This document shows positions 48,416-56,808 of a DNA stretch of 64,000 bases, in pieces. This DNA comes from Marinobacter sp. (GTDB lineage Bacteria > Pseudomonadota > Gammaproteobacteria > Pseudomonadales > Oleiphilaceae). Location of the stretch: assembly GCA_022565395.1 (NCBI GenBank), contig JAIUMV010000001.1, forward strand, positions 1 to 64,000. Reading direction: 5' to 3'. The notes beneath the pieces were generated by a model, which saw nothing but the letters and a program-made list of their open reading frames with translations, was not told where the DNA came from and did no database searches. Made by a program: the position numbers and the translations under genes. The stretch's first letter is position 1. Each line of letters begins with the position of its first letter.

Positions 48416-49348
48416 ATGCAACAACCCCGGGACACTGCCGTTAAAGCATCCTTGCCGGAGCTGATTGCCCTGCAGGCAGATGCCCGGGCCTTGCGGCTGC
48501 CGGCACACCGCCCGGTGAGACAGCCGCTGGCCGGGCAGCGCCAGTCACCCTTGCGTGGCCGGGGTATGGCCTTCGCGGAAGTGCGGCTATACCAGCCCGG
48601 TGACGATATCCGCACCATAGACTGGCGGGTGACGGCCCGTCGCCAGGCACCTCACACCAAACTGTTTGAGGAGGAAAAGGAGCGCCCGCTGCTATTGGTC
48701 TGTGACCTGGGGCCGTCCCTGTTCTTCGGGAGTGTGCAGTGCTACAAGCAGGTCCGCACTGCTCAGGCAGCCGCCCTGCTTGCCTGGTTGGGCTTGTGGC
48801 AGGGAGATCAGGTTGGCGGCGTGGTGTTTAATCACCAGGCCCTGCACATGCTCAAACCAGCCCGGCGCAGACAAACGGTCATGCAGCTGCTGGACCTTCT
48901 CGCCAATCACCAGCTGGAGGCCCTGGCGGGCATCGAAACATCACCCTCCCGCCTTGACGATGCACTGCGGGAAGTGCGCCGGATTGCCCACACCGGCAGC
49001 CGCATCATCCTGCTCAGTGATTTTCTCAGCCTTAGCGAAGACACTACCAGCCTGCTGGCGACACTGTCAGCCCATAACAGCGTCAGCGCCCTGCGTATTC
49101 AGGACCCCCTGGAGATCAGGTTGCCAGAAAGTGGGCGGTTCGCCATCAAGGTGGGCCACGACACCCTCTGGTTCAATGCTGGCGACAAGACGCTGAAAGC
49201 CGCGTTCAGCGAGCAGGTCCGGACACGGGAGGCGGCCCTTGCAAAAACCATGCAGTCAGCGGGCATCAGTTGGCTGACACTGGGGACACAGGATGACCCG
49301 GCCGCCGTTGTCCGGCAACTGCTCGGTACCCGGGGGGCTTTGCGATGA
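48416..49348 (+). CDS. DUF58 domain protein
   Basis: A 310-residue protein with the DUF58 signature RGRGMAFAEVRLYQPGDDIRTIDWRVTARR and a vWA-like remainder (LLVCDLGPSLFFGS). It is a cytoplasmic, standard partner of MoxR ATPases. The gene starts 9 bases after moxR and overlaps the DUF4381 gene by 4 bases. The molecular role is unknown across the family. Confidence 0.92.
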   Translation: MQQPRDTAVKASLPELIALQADARALRLPAHRPVRQPLAGQRQSPLRGRGMAFAEVRLYQPGDDIRTIDWRVTARRQAPHTKLFEEEKERPLLLVCDLGPSLFFGSVQCYKQVRTAQAAALLAWLGLWQGDQVGGVVFNHQALHMLKPARRRQTVMQLLDLLANHQLEALAGIETSPSRLDDALREVRRIAHTGSRIILLSDFLSLSEDTTSLLATLSAHNSVSALRIQDPLEIRLPESGRFAIKVGHDTLWFNAGDKTLKAAFSEQVRTREAALAKTMQSAGISWLTLGTQDDPAAVVRQLLGTRGALR

Positions 49349-49809
49349 CACCCGAAGCCTTGCTCGCCGATTTGCGTGATATCCATCCGCCCACGCCTGG
49401 CGGCTTCTGGCCACCCGCACCGGGTTGGTGGCTGCTGGCCTTACTGCTGCTGCTCGGCTGCCTGGCCATCATCTATATGGCCTGGCGGCGCTACCAGCGT
49501 ACCCGCTGGCGTCAGCAGGCTTTACGTGAGCTGCAGGCACTGGCGGCCAGAGCCACGGCCAGTAACCATTGGTTTGCCGAGCTGAACAGCCTGCTCAAGC
49601 GTTGTGCCCGGACTGCCGCAGAAGGCCAGCATCCACAGGCACTGACCGGTGACGCCTGGGCCGCCTACCTGACAGCCGCTGCCCGACCCGACCAGCAGCA
49701 GGCCCCCTGGGCCCTGTTGGTGACCGCCGCCTGGCAACCTGAGCCTGAGCTGCCTCCAGAGGAGGCTGTCACTATGGCGGGCGCATGGATCAGGGGGCTG
49801 TCATGCTGA
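49345..49809 (+). CDS. DUF4381 membrane protein
   Basis: A 154-residue protein with one transmembrane helix (residues about 27-49, WWLLALLLLLGCLAIIYMAW), preceded by HPPTPGGFWPPAPG and followed by a helical cytoplasmic domain (ELNSLLKRCARTAAEGQ). This is the DUF4381 layout. It overlaps DUF58 upstream (ATGA) and BatA downstream (7 bases). No independent function is known. Confidence 0.88.
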   Translation: MTPEALLADLRDIHPPTPGGFWPPAPGWWLLALLLLLGCLAIIYMAWRRYQRTRWRQQALRELQALAARATASNHWFAELNSLLKRCARTAAEGQHPQALTGDAWAAYLTAAARPDQQQAPWALLVTAAWQPEPELPPEEAVTMAGAWIRGLSC

Positions 49810-50816
49810 ACTTTGCCTGGCCCTGGGTGCTGGCACTCATCGCTGTACCCGTACTGAGCCACCTGTGGCAACGCCACCGAGCCAAACCCGTGGCGGCACC
49901 CGTACTGCCCACCGCCACCTGGCTGGCGGCACTGCCCGGCGTCAGCAGCCATGGCCAGGCCGGCCCACGCTGGCAGCGGGTACTGCTGTTTTTGATCTGG
50001 AGCCTGCTGGTGATTGCGGCAGCGCGGCCACAGCAGGTGGGGGAAAGCATACAAATGCCGGTAACCGGCCGAGATCTGATGCTGGCGGTAGACCTCTCCC
50101 CCAGTATGGCAGAGCGGGATATGATCATGGGGCGACGTGCCGTTGACCGGCTGGAAGCGGTCAAACTGGTCATTGATGACTTTATCGCCCAACGCCAGGG
50201 CGACCGTATAGGCCTGATTGTGTTTGGCGCCGAGGCCTATGTATACGCGCCTCTGACCTTTGACCATGCCACCATCAAATCACTGCTGGCGGAGAGTCGC
50301 ATTGGTATGGCAGGACGTGCCACCGCCATTGGCGATACCATTGGCCTTGCGGTCAAGCGACTCAGGGACCGGCCGCAGCAGCAACGGGTGCTGATCCTGC
50401 TTAGCGATGGTGCCAACACCGCGGGCCAGATTGACCCCAGGGTGGCGGCGGAAATCGCGGCGGCGGCCGGCGTGCGGATCTATACCGTGGGCGTGGCGGG
50501 TGACCCACCAGCCACCTCAGGATTTGGTGGCATGCGCCGTCCCAATCCCGGCCTGGATCTGGATGAAGAGTTGCTGACGGACATCGCGGCCATGACCGGT
50601 GGTCGCTACTTCCGCGCCCGCAGCACACCTGAATTGCAGCAGGTGTATGAAAGCCTGAACCTGTTGGAACCCGTGGAACTGGAAAGCCGCTACTATCGCC
50701 CCACCCGCGAACAATACGTATGGCCTGCCGGAGCGGCCGCACTGCTGCTTACCCTGCTATGGTTGGCGGAGGGCACACGCGGCCACCTGCAGCGGAGGCG
50801 CGAACATGCTGGCTGA
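49803..50816 (+). CDS. BatA-like von Willebrand factor A membrane protein
   Basis: A 337-residue inner-membrane protein. An N-terminal helix pair (BatA-type FAWPWVLALIAVPVL and VLLFLIWSLLVIAAARP) is followed by a periplasmic vWA domain with the metal-ion adhesion motif DLSPS (MLAVDLSPSMAERD). A C-terminal helix (WPAGAAALLLTLLWLAEG) closes it. I use ATG 49803. The in-frame start at 49785 lies deeper in the DUF4381 gene. It overlaps BatB by 11 bases. Confidence 0.92.
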   Translation: MLNFAWPWVLALIAVPVLSHLWQRHRAKPVAAPVLPTATWLAALPGVSSHGQAGPRWQRVLLFLIWSLLVIAAARPQQVGESIQMPVTGRDLMLAVDLSPSMAERDMIMGRRAVDRLEAVKLVIDDFIAQRQGDRIGLIVFGAEAYVYAPLTFDHATIKSLLAESRIGMAGRATAIGDTIGLAVKRLRDRPQQQRVLILLSDGANTAGQIDPRVAAEIAAAAGVRIYTVGVAGDPPATSGFGGMRRPNPGLDLDEELLTDIAAMTGGRYFRARSTPELQQVYESLNLLEPVELESRYYRPTREQYVWPAGAAALLLTLLWLAEGTRGHLQRRREHAG

Positions 50817-52596
50817 GCTGCACTTTCTGCGCCCTGGCTGGCTAGCCCTGTTGGCGCTGTTACCTCTACTGCCCTGGTTGCTGCGGCAAGCCCAGCAAAG
50901 CCAGCATGGCTGGCGAGGCATCATCGCTGAGGATCTGTTGCAGCCACTTATTCCCGGCCATAATCACGCTCACCAGCGCCGGCGAGCGCCCGGTTGGCTG
51001 CTGCCGGCACTGCTGCTCAGTTGTCTGAGCCTGGCACTGGCTGGCCCGGCCTGGCGTGAAGCCGACGTACCCCTGCATCAGCAACAGGACAGGCTGGTTA
51101 TCGCCCTGGATATGTCCCTTTCCATGCTGGCCACTGACGCCGCACCCAACCGTTTAACCCAGGCCACCCGCAAGATCCGGGATATACTGGCGGCCCGGCA
51201 GGAAGGTTTCACAGCCTTGGTGGTCTACGCCGGTGATGCCCACGTGGTCACCCCGCTGACAGATGACCGCCAGACCATCGAGAACCTGCTACCCGCTCTG
51301 GACCCTATCATCATGCCGGCCACCGGTAATCGGGCGGATCTGGCGGTGGCAACGGCCATCCGTTTACTGGATCAGTCCGGCCCTGGTGCCGGACGCATTC
51401 TGCTGATCAGCGACAATGTCACAGACGCCGACCAACAGGCCATTTCCAGCCTGCTGCAAGAGCGGTCGCACACTCTCAGCACCCTTGCTGTCGGCACCCC
51501 TGATGGCGCCCCCATTCCGCTGGCAGAGCGGGGCTTTATTCGCGATCAGGGGCAGGTGGTGATTGCCCGCGCCAACCCCGCCGCGCTGGCGGAGCTGGCC
51601 CAGCGCAGTGGCGGCCGCAGCCACATCGCCACACTGGATGATACGGATGTGCGCGCCCTGCGCCTGGGCACTGACAGAGGCGCAGGCTGGCAGGCGGTGG
51701 AGCAGGATCTGCAGGCCGCGCGCTGGCTGGATGAGGGTTACTGGCTGCTCTGGCCGGTGCTGCTCCTGCTGCTGTGGCGCTGGCAAGCGGGCCGGTTGCT
51801 GGCGCTAGCACCGTTGGTGATGCTGCCACTCTATCCCAATACCGCCATGGCACTGAGTTGGAGCGAGCTGTGGAGCCGGGAGGATCAGCGGGCACCGGCA
51901 CTTATAGAGCAGGACCCGGCCCGGGCAGCCGCGCAGCTTAGGGACCCGGCCTGGCGTGGTACGGCTCTCTATCGCCAGGGACGCTTCGAGGATGCTATCA
52001 CTGCCTTCAGTGAGGATAGCCGGCCTAGCGCCCGCTACAATCAAGCCAACGCTCTGGCCCTGACAGGGCGCCTGGAAGAGGCGCTCGCCGCCTACGATGA
52101 CGTGTTGGCGGCCTACCCGCACCATGACGATGCCCAACATAACCGGGAGCTGGTGCAACAGCTGCTGGATCAGCAGCAACAGCAGCCCGCAGACGGCGAA
52201 GGCGAAGGCCAGGACGCGTCCTCACAAGACGATGGCAGCGATAATGCTGGCCAGAGCCAACCGCAACCCGGGCAGGATGAGGATGCACAGGCGGGCGACC
52301 GTGAGCAGAGCCCATCGTCACCGGAGCAAGCAGACCCATCGCGGGACTCTGACCAGCAACAACAGGAAGACGCCACGCCGGGTCAGCAACCCGAGGGTTC
52401 AGATGAGTCTGACCCATCCCGCGAGGCGCCAGCACAAACCCTGCCCCAGCAACCTGACACGTCGCCTCTTGACGCGACTCAGGAGCAATGGCTGCGGCGC
52501 ATCCCTGATGAGCCGGGGCTGCTACTACAACGCAAATTCCTGGAGCAGTACCGCGAGCGCGGGACCCCACAACGCGAGGGCGATACGCCATGGTGA
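50806..52596 (+). CDS. BatB-like vWA protein with TPR and acidic Gln-rich tail (BatB-BatC fusion)
   Basis: The 596 residues combine two halves. The first about 340 residues form a BatB-type vWA membrane protein with metal-ion motif DMSLS (IALDMSLSMLATDA). Then come TPR-like repeats (WRGTALYRQGRFEDAITAF, ANALALTGRLEEALAAYDDVL) at about 385-450, as in BatC. A Gln/Glu/Asp/Ser-rich low-complexity segment spans about 455-560. The fusion of BatB and BatC functions is common in Pseudomonas relatives. It is translationally coupled at both ends by short overlaps. Confidence 0.9.
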   Translation: MLAELHFLRPGWLALLALLPLLPWLLRQAQQSQHGWRGIIAEDLLQPLIPGHNHAHQRRRAPGWLLPALLLSCLSLALAGPAWREADVPLHQQQDRLVIALDMSLSMLATDAAPNRLTQATRKIRDILAARQEGFTALVVYAGDAHVVTPLTDDRQTIENLLPALDPIIMPATGNRADLAVATAIRLLDQSGPGAGRILLISDNVTDADQQAISSLLQERSHTLSTLAVGTPDGAPIPLAERGFIRDQGQVVIARANPAALAELAQRSGGRSHIATLDDTDVRALRLGTDRGAGWQAVEQDLQAARWLDEGYWLLWPVLLLLLWRWQAGRLLALAPLVMLPLYPNTAMALSWSELWSREDQRAPALIEQDPARAAAQLRDPAWRGTALYRQGRFEDAITAFSEDSRPSARYNQANALALTGRLEEALAAYDDVLAAYPHHDDAQHNRELVQQLLDQQQQQPADGEGEGQDASSQDDGSDNAGQSQPQPGQDEDAQAGDREQSPSSPEQADPSRDSDQQQQEDATPGQQPEGSDESDPSREAPAQTLPQQPDTSPLDATQEQWLRRIPDEPGLLLQRKFLEQYRERGTPQREGDTPW

Positions 52597-54284
52597 GAAT
52601 TCTCAGATCCCTTGTTCAACTCTGTCTGTTGACACTGCCCCTGCAGGCTCTGGCCACCAGCGCATTGCTGGTGGAAGTGGATCGCACCCAGTTGCACGAG
52701 GACGAGACCCTGGTGGCGACAGTCACCGGGCAGACCGCCCTGAATCTGAGCTTCGACATGCTGTTTAACCTCCGGGATCTGGACTTGCCGGAACCCAGTC
52801 TGGAACGCCTGCAAGAAAATTTTGAGATTCTGTCCCGCAACCAGCGCTACAGTGTGAGCACCGTCAACAACCAGACCCAGGCCACCATTACCTGGACCTA
52901 CCACCTGTCGCCCCGGCGCACAGGTGAACTGGAGCTGCCGCCCCTCACTTTCCAGGGCAGTGAGTCAAAACCACTGACGATCACCGTACTGCCCGGCAGG
53001 GCACCTGCTGCAGCTGGCCAGCCAAGGGATGCCTTTGTGGAAATTGAGCTGGATAAGATCTCTGCCTACGTGCAGGAGCAAGTACTGCTGACGGTGCGGC
53101 TGTTCTACCATGGCAACCTGATTCGCGGGGAGCTGTCACAACCGGAGCACCCCCATGCCATTATCGACAACCTCGGGCGCCAGCAGGAATACCAGCGCCA
53201 CCGGGACGGCATTCGTTATCGCGTGGTGGAACGGCGTTATGCGGTGTTTCCGCAGCGGGCTGGCGAACTGCTGATAGACGATATCCGTTTTGAGGGCCGG
53301 GCACGTATCGACGGCGGGCAACTCAAGTTCCTGCGGGACAGCGCGCCCTTCCCCATCATTCAGGTCAGTCCGCCACCCGCCAGTTTCAGTGGTGATACCT
53401 GGCTTCCGGCATCCAGCCTGTCCCTGTCTGAAACCTGGAGCAACGCCATTGATCAGCTGCAAGTTGGCCAGAGTGTCACGCGGCAGTTGATACTGCAGGC
53501 AGAGGGCCTGCATGGTTCAGCCTTGCCGGATGTGATGGCGGCTTACCCCAACGCCCTGCGCGCCTACCCGGACGCCCCCAGCCGGTCCAGTGAAAGCCAG
53601 ACCGCTGGCATTACCGGCAGTCTGACTCAGTCCACCGCCCTGATAGTGGTAGAGCCAGGCACCGTCACCTTGCCCGAGGTACGCATTCCCTGGTGGGATG
53701 TCAACGAGGACCGTGAGCGCCTGGCCATTATCCCTGCGCAAACACTCACTATTGGCGGTACGGTAAGCCGCGCAACGCCACCCATTGTGCTTGACCCCGA
53801 GCGGCCAACAACGTCTCAGGGTGCGCCGCTAATGGACGGGTCCAGATTCTGGATGTGGGCCAGTGCAGCGCTGGCTGGCTTGTGGCTGCTCACGCTGGCC
53901 CTGTGGCTGATAAATCGTCGTCACCCCTTGGCAGCAGTTGCACCGGATGCCTACCCACAGGCAGAGAAGGATCTGTTCAACGCGCTCTGTGAACGCGCTC
54001 GCACCGGCCACCCCGAAACCTTGGAACTGCTGCCGCGGTGGGCTAACACCCTGGCTCAAGGCACCCAGTTCCACAGTGCGGCAGAAGTGGTGGGCTGGAG
54101 CCAGCACCATGGCTTGCGGGAAGCCCTTAACGGGCTGCAGACGTACCTTTACGCTCCGGCTGACCAGGCGCCCGGCAACTGGCAATCGGGCCACCTGCTG
54201 GCAGCGTTGAAGGATTTGCGACAGGCGATGACAGCACGGCAGAAAAAGCACAGACGGGATGCACTGCCACCGCTGCGCGAGTGA
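52590..54284 (+). CDS. BatD-like periplasmic/membrane protein
   Basis: A 564-residue protein with a signal peptide (residues 1-23, LPLQALATS). Large beta-rich periplasmic domains have the BatD pattern (VEVDRTQLHEDETLVATV, YVQEQVLLTVRLFYHGNLIRGELSQP). A transmembrane helix at about 422-440 and a cytoplasmic tail follow. It overlaps BatB by 7 bases and ends the moxR-bat operon. Confidence 0.9.
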   Translation: MVRILRSLVQLCLLTLPLQALATSALLVEVDRTQLHEDETLVATVTGQTALNLSFDMLFNLRDLDLPEPSLERLQENFEILSRNQRYSVSTVNNQTQATITWTYHLSPRRTGELELPPLTFQGSESKPLTITVLPGRAPAAAGQPRDAFVEIELDKISAYVQEQVLLTVRLFYHGNLIRGELSQPEHPHAIIDNLGRQQEYQRHRDGIRYRVVERRYAVFPQRAGELLIDDIRFEGRARIDGGQLKFLRDSAPFPIIQVSPPPASFSGDTWLPASSLSLSETWSNAIDQLQVGQSVTRQLILQAEGLHGSALPDVMAAYPNALRAYPDAPSRSSESQTAGITGSLTQSTALIVVEPGTVTLPEVRIPWWDVNEDRERLAIIPAQTLTIGGTVSRATPPIVLDPERPTTSQGAPLMDGSRFWMWASAALAGLWLLTLALWLINRRHPLAAVAPDAYPQAEKDLFNALCERARTGHPETLELLPRWANTLAQGTQFHSAAEVVGWSQHHGLREALNGLQTYLYAPADQAPGNWQSGHLLAALKDLRQAMTARQKKHRRDALPPLRE

Positions 54285-54394
54285 GCCTTAACAAAAGCTC
54301 GCCTTGTGATTGGCCCTATCCAGACTTGGCGAGCCCTGCCCTAAAGTGCCGTGAGTATTGGGCTTGTTAAAGGATGCGGGCAGCGGGGCCTCAG

Positions 54395-54484
54395 CCTTCG
54401 ACGGGCTCAGGCTGAACGGGGCTTTGCTGTTCTGTCCTGCGCCACACGCCTCCAACAGACCGTTCGTCCTGAGCCTGTCGAAGG
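54395..54484. repeat. Inverted pair of the CCTTCGACRGGCTCAGG-type repeat
   Basis: CCTTCGACGGGCTCAGGCTG(AACGG) at 54395-54419 faces (CCGTTCGT)CCTGAGCCTGTCGAAGG at 54460-54484. The arms are nearly complementary over 25 bp. The motif is found in intergenic DNA of many unrelated bacteria. It lies between the convergent batD and ccmI genes and accounts for most of this 247-bp gap. Confidence 0.85.
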
Positions 54485-54531
54485 ACGCGAGCAGCGGGGT
54501 CTCGGCCTTCGAGGGGCTGGAGGCGGGGCGT

Positions 54532-55791
54532 TTACTGCGGGATCTGCTCGTTGATCAGAATGCGTATCGGTGAGCCGTCATACCCCTGCAGGTCCAACGG
54601 GCTCTCGGTAACACCCTGCCAATCTCCAGGTTGCAGCTGGGCAGTGCCAGAGCGGGATAGACGCGCCACTAACAGTACTTCGTCAGCATCCGACAGGCGG
54701 ACCCCATCCACCATGCTCATACTGTCATCCAGGGTCAGTGCCACTGGCAGCTGGGCGGCCGTCAAACGCGCTGCCGCCAGAGGCATGGGCGAGCCCTTGG
54801 CATCCCGGGCATAGACAAACAGGGTGGTTCCTTCCGGGACATCCGCCTGGAACTGCTCGGAAAGCAACACTTCAACCCGGATCGCCGTGCCATTTGCCGC
54901 TGACGCAGGTGTTTCCTGGCCCAGGCGATCATAGGCTGTGCGAATGCCTTCGCGGATAGAGCTCAACTGGGGGTGTTCAGGCGCGACGGCGACGATACGC
55001 TCCCAATACTCAATAGCCCGCTGGAACTCACGACGCTCAAAGGCATTGATACCCAGCAGGCCCAGGGCGTTAACTTCGTCGGGGTCCAATTCCCGGGCTG
55101 CACTGATGGCATCCATGACGGCTGGCGTCATATCACCCTGGCTGCGGAAAAACTGCGCCTGCGCTGCCAGGCCCCAGGCCGTGGCTGCAGAGCGGGGATC
55201 CTCCGCTACCTGCTCAGCCAGTCGCTCAAAGGCCCAGGCCGCCTGCCCATAACGCTCCAGCGTCATATAGGTGCGGCCCAGCATGGCCCAGCCTTCCGGG
55301 TTGCGGGGGCTCTCTTCCAGGCGGCGGCGCAACTCCTCCGCCAGCGCCAGGAACTCCTGTGCCCGCTCCCGTTCCGGTTGCGACAGTTCCTGCATCGCCA
55401 GATACTGGTTCCAGGCGGGCATGGCACCCCAGTTCTGATACAGCCAGACGGAAGTCAGCGGTATCAGCAAACCACTGACCAGAACCACCGCATAGGCGCT
55501 GCGGCGCCCGACAACCCGCCGTCCGGCCGGGGCACGTTTGCCTTCTTCCTCATCATCCAACAGGCTGCCGGCAAGCTCATCTCTCATTTGCTGGAAACTG
55601 GCTTCATCAATCAAGCCTGCTGTCAGCTCCGCCTCCAGTTCAGCAAGACGGCCTTTGTAAGCGGTCAGGTTCTGGTTTCGCAGGTCATTCTCAACCCGAC
55701 GATCCGGACGGTAGGTAAACACCGGGTAAAGCAGAAATACCAGGGCCAGGGTCACCAGTACGGCGGCAATCAACCAAAATTCTGTAGTCAT
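54532..55791 (-). CDS. ccmI: Cytochrome c biogenesis protein CcmI
   Basis: Binds apocytochrome c and presents it to the haem lyase complex. The 419 residues have two N-terminal helices (FWLIAAVLVTLALVFLLYPV and the second near residue 105) around a cytoplasmic coiled segment, then a periplasmic TPR region (WAMLGRTYMTLERYGQAAWAF). A C-terminal domain follows (ILINEQIPQ end). ATG 55791 is chosen; the frame extends upstream into ccmH. Last gene of the ccm operon. Confidence 0.92.
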   Translation of the reverse strand: MTTEFWLIAAVLVTLALVFLLYPVFTYRPDRRVENDLRNQNLTAYKGRLAELEAELTAGLIDEASFQQMRDELAGSLLDDEEEGKRAPAGRRVVGRRSAYAVVLVSGLLIPLTSVWLYQNWGAMPAWNQYLAMQELSQPERERAQEFLALAEELRRRLEESPRNPEGWAMLGRTYMTLERYGQAAWAFERLAEQVAEDPRSAATAWGLAAQAQFFRSQGDMTPAVMDAISAARELDPDEVNALGLLGINAFERREFQRAIEYWERIVAVAPEHPQLSSIREGIRTAYDRLGQETPASAANGTAIRVEVLLSEQFQADVPEGTTLFVYARDAKGSPMPLAAARLTAAQLPVALTLDDSMSMVDGVRLSDADEVLLVARLSRSGTAQLQPGDWQGVTESPLDLQGYDGSPIRILINEQIPQ

Positions 55792-55813
55792 AATATGACC
55801 TGTGTCCCCTAAG

Positions 55814-56269
55814 TTACTTGAGTAGGTCTTCAGCGCGCTGGCGTTCTTCCAGCGACAGGGTGCGCGGCGGCAAGGAGGCCTGGGCGCGGGATCGCACCAC
55901 CAGGCCAATCACCACGCCCATACCGATAAGCAGCACCAGCACCGGCGTCAGCCACAACAACGCGGTACGCCGGTCAAAAACCGGGCGGTAGGTAACAAAC
56001 TCGCCAAAACGGGCAATCATGGCATCGACGATCTGCTCATCCGTATTGCCATCTACCAGCAGCCGGTGCACTTCATCCCGCATGTCCTGGGCGATGGGGG
56101 CATTGGAATCAGCGATATTCTGGTTCTGACACTTGGGGCAGCGCAGCTCCTTGGTCAGCACCTGAAAGCGCTGGCGGTCGGCATCAGACTCCAACGGGTA
56201 AATATCGATGGTTGCATGGGCTGCAGACATGCCCAGCAGCAGCGTCAGTACCAGCGTGGCGACTCGCAT
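55814..56269 (-). CDS. ccmH: Cytochrome c-type biogenesis protein CcmH
   Basis: Thiol-reducing component that keeps the CXXCH of apocytochrome c reduced. The 151 residues have a signal peptide, the LRCPKCQNQNIADSNAP motif with C44 and C47, and one transmembrane helix near residues 103-123. The start overlaps the ccmG stop by one base. Confidence 0.96.
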   Translation of the reverse strand: MRVATLVLTLLLGMSAAHATIDIYPLESDADRQRFQVLTKELRCPKCQNQNIADSNAPIAQDMRDEVHRLLVDGNTDEQIVDAMIARFGEFVTYRPVFDRRTALLWLTPVLVLLIGMGVVIGLVVRSRAQASLPPRTLSLEERQRAEDLLK

Positions 56270-56808
56270 CAGTACACCTCCTGCTCATAGGCCTGAATGC
56301 GGGGTTTGAGTTCTTCCCGCCAGACGCGCTCGTCCACCACACCTACATGCTTGTAACGGATGATGCCCCGGCGATCGACAATGAAAGTCTCGGGTGCGCC
56401 ATAGACGCCCAGGTCAAAGCCCAGCCGACCGTCCGGGTCAAACAGGTTGGTCTCATAGGGGTCACCCAGGGTCTGCAGCCAGCGAATCGCTTCGTCCCGG
56501 TTGTCTTTGTAGTTCAACCCAATAATCGGGATGCCCTTCTCCTCCGCCAGCCAGACCAGATCCGGGTGCTCCACCCGGCAGGCCGGGCACCAGGTACCCC
56601 AGACATTCAGCAGCACCACTTTTCCCTCGAACACTTCGTTCCGCAGGATTTGGCCGGGATCTTCCAGAGACGCCAGCTCAAAATAGGGCACGGGTTTACC
56701 GATCAGGGCTGACTCCAGGCGGTTGGGGTCCTTGCCAATGCCGTTGTACAGCATCACGCCCAGTATCAGCACCAGCGCCAGGGGGGTGAATAACAGCACT
56801 CGCCTCAT
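56269..56808 (-). CDS. ccmG: Thiol:disulfide interchange protein CcmG/DsbE
   Basis: Membrane-anchored periplasmic thioredoxin that reduces apocytochrome c or CcmH. The 179 residues have an N-terminal helix and active site GTWCPACRVEHP with C74 and C77. The family loop LNYKDNRDEAIRWL and GVYGAPETFIVD follow. The start overlaps the ccmF stop by 4 bases. Confidence 0.96.
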   Translation of the reverse strand: MRRVLLFTPLALVLILGVMLYNGIGKDPNRLESALIGKPVPYFELASLEDPGQILRNEVFEGKVVLLNVWGTWCPACRVEHPDLVWLAEEKGIPIIGLNYKDNRDEAIRWLQTLGDPYETNLFDPDGRLGFDLGVYGAPETFIVDRRGIIRYKHVGVVDERVWREELKPRIQAYEQEVY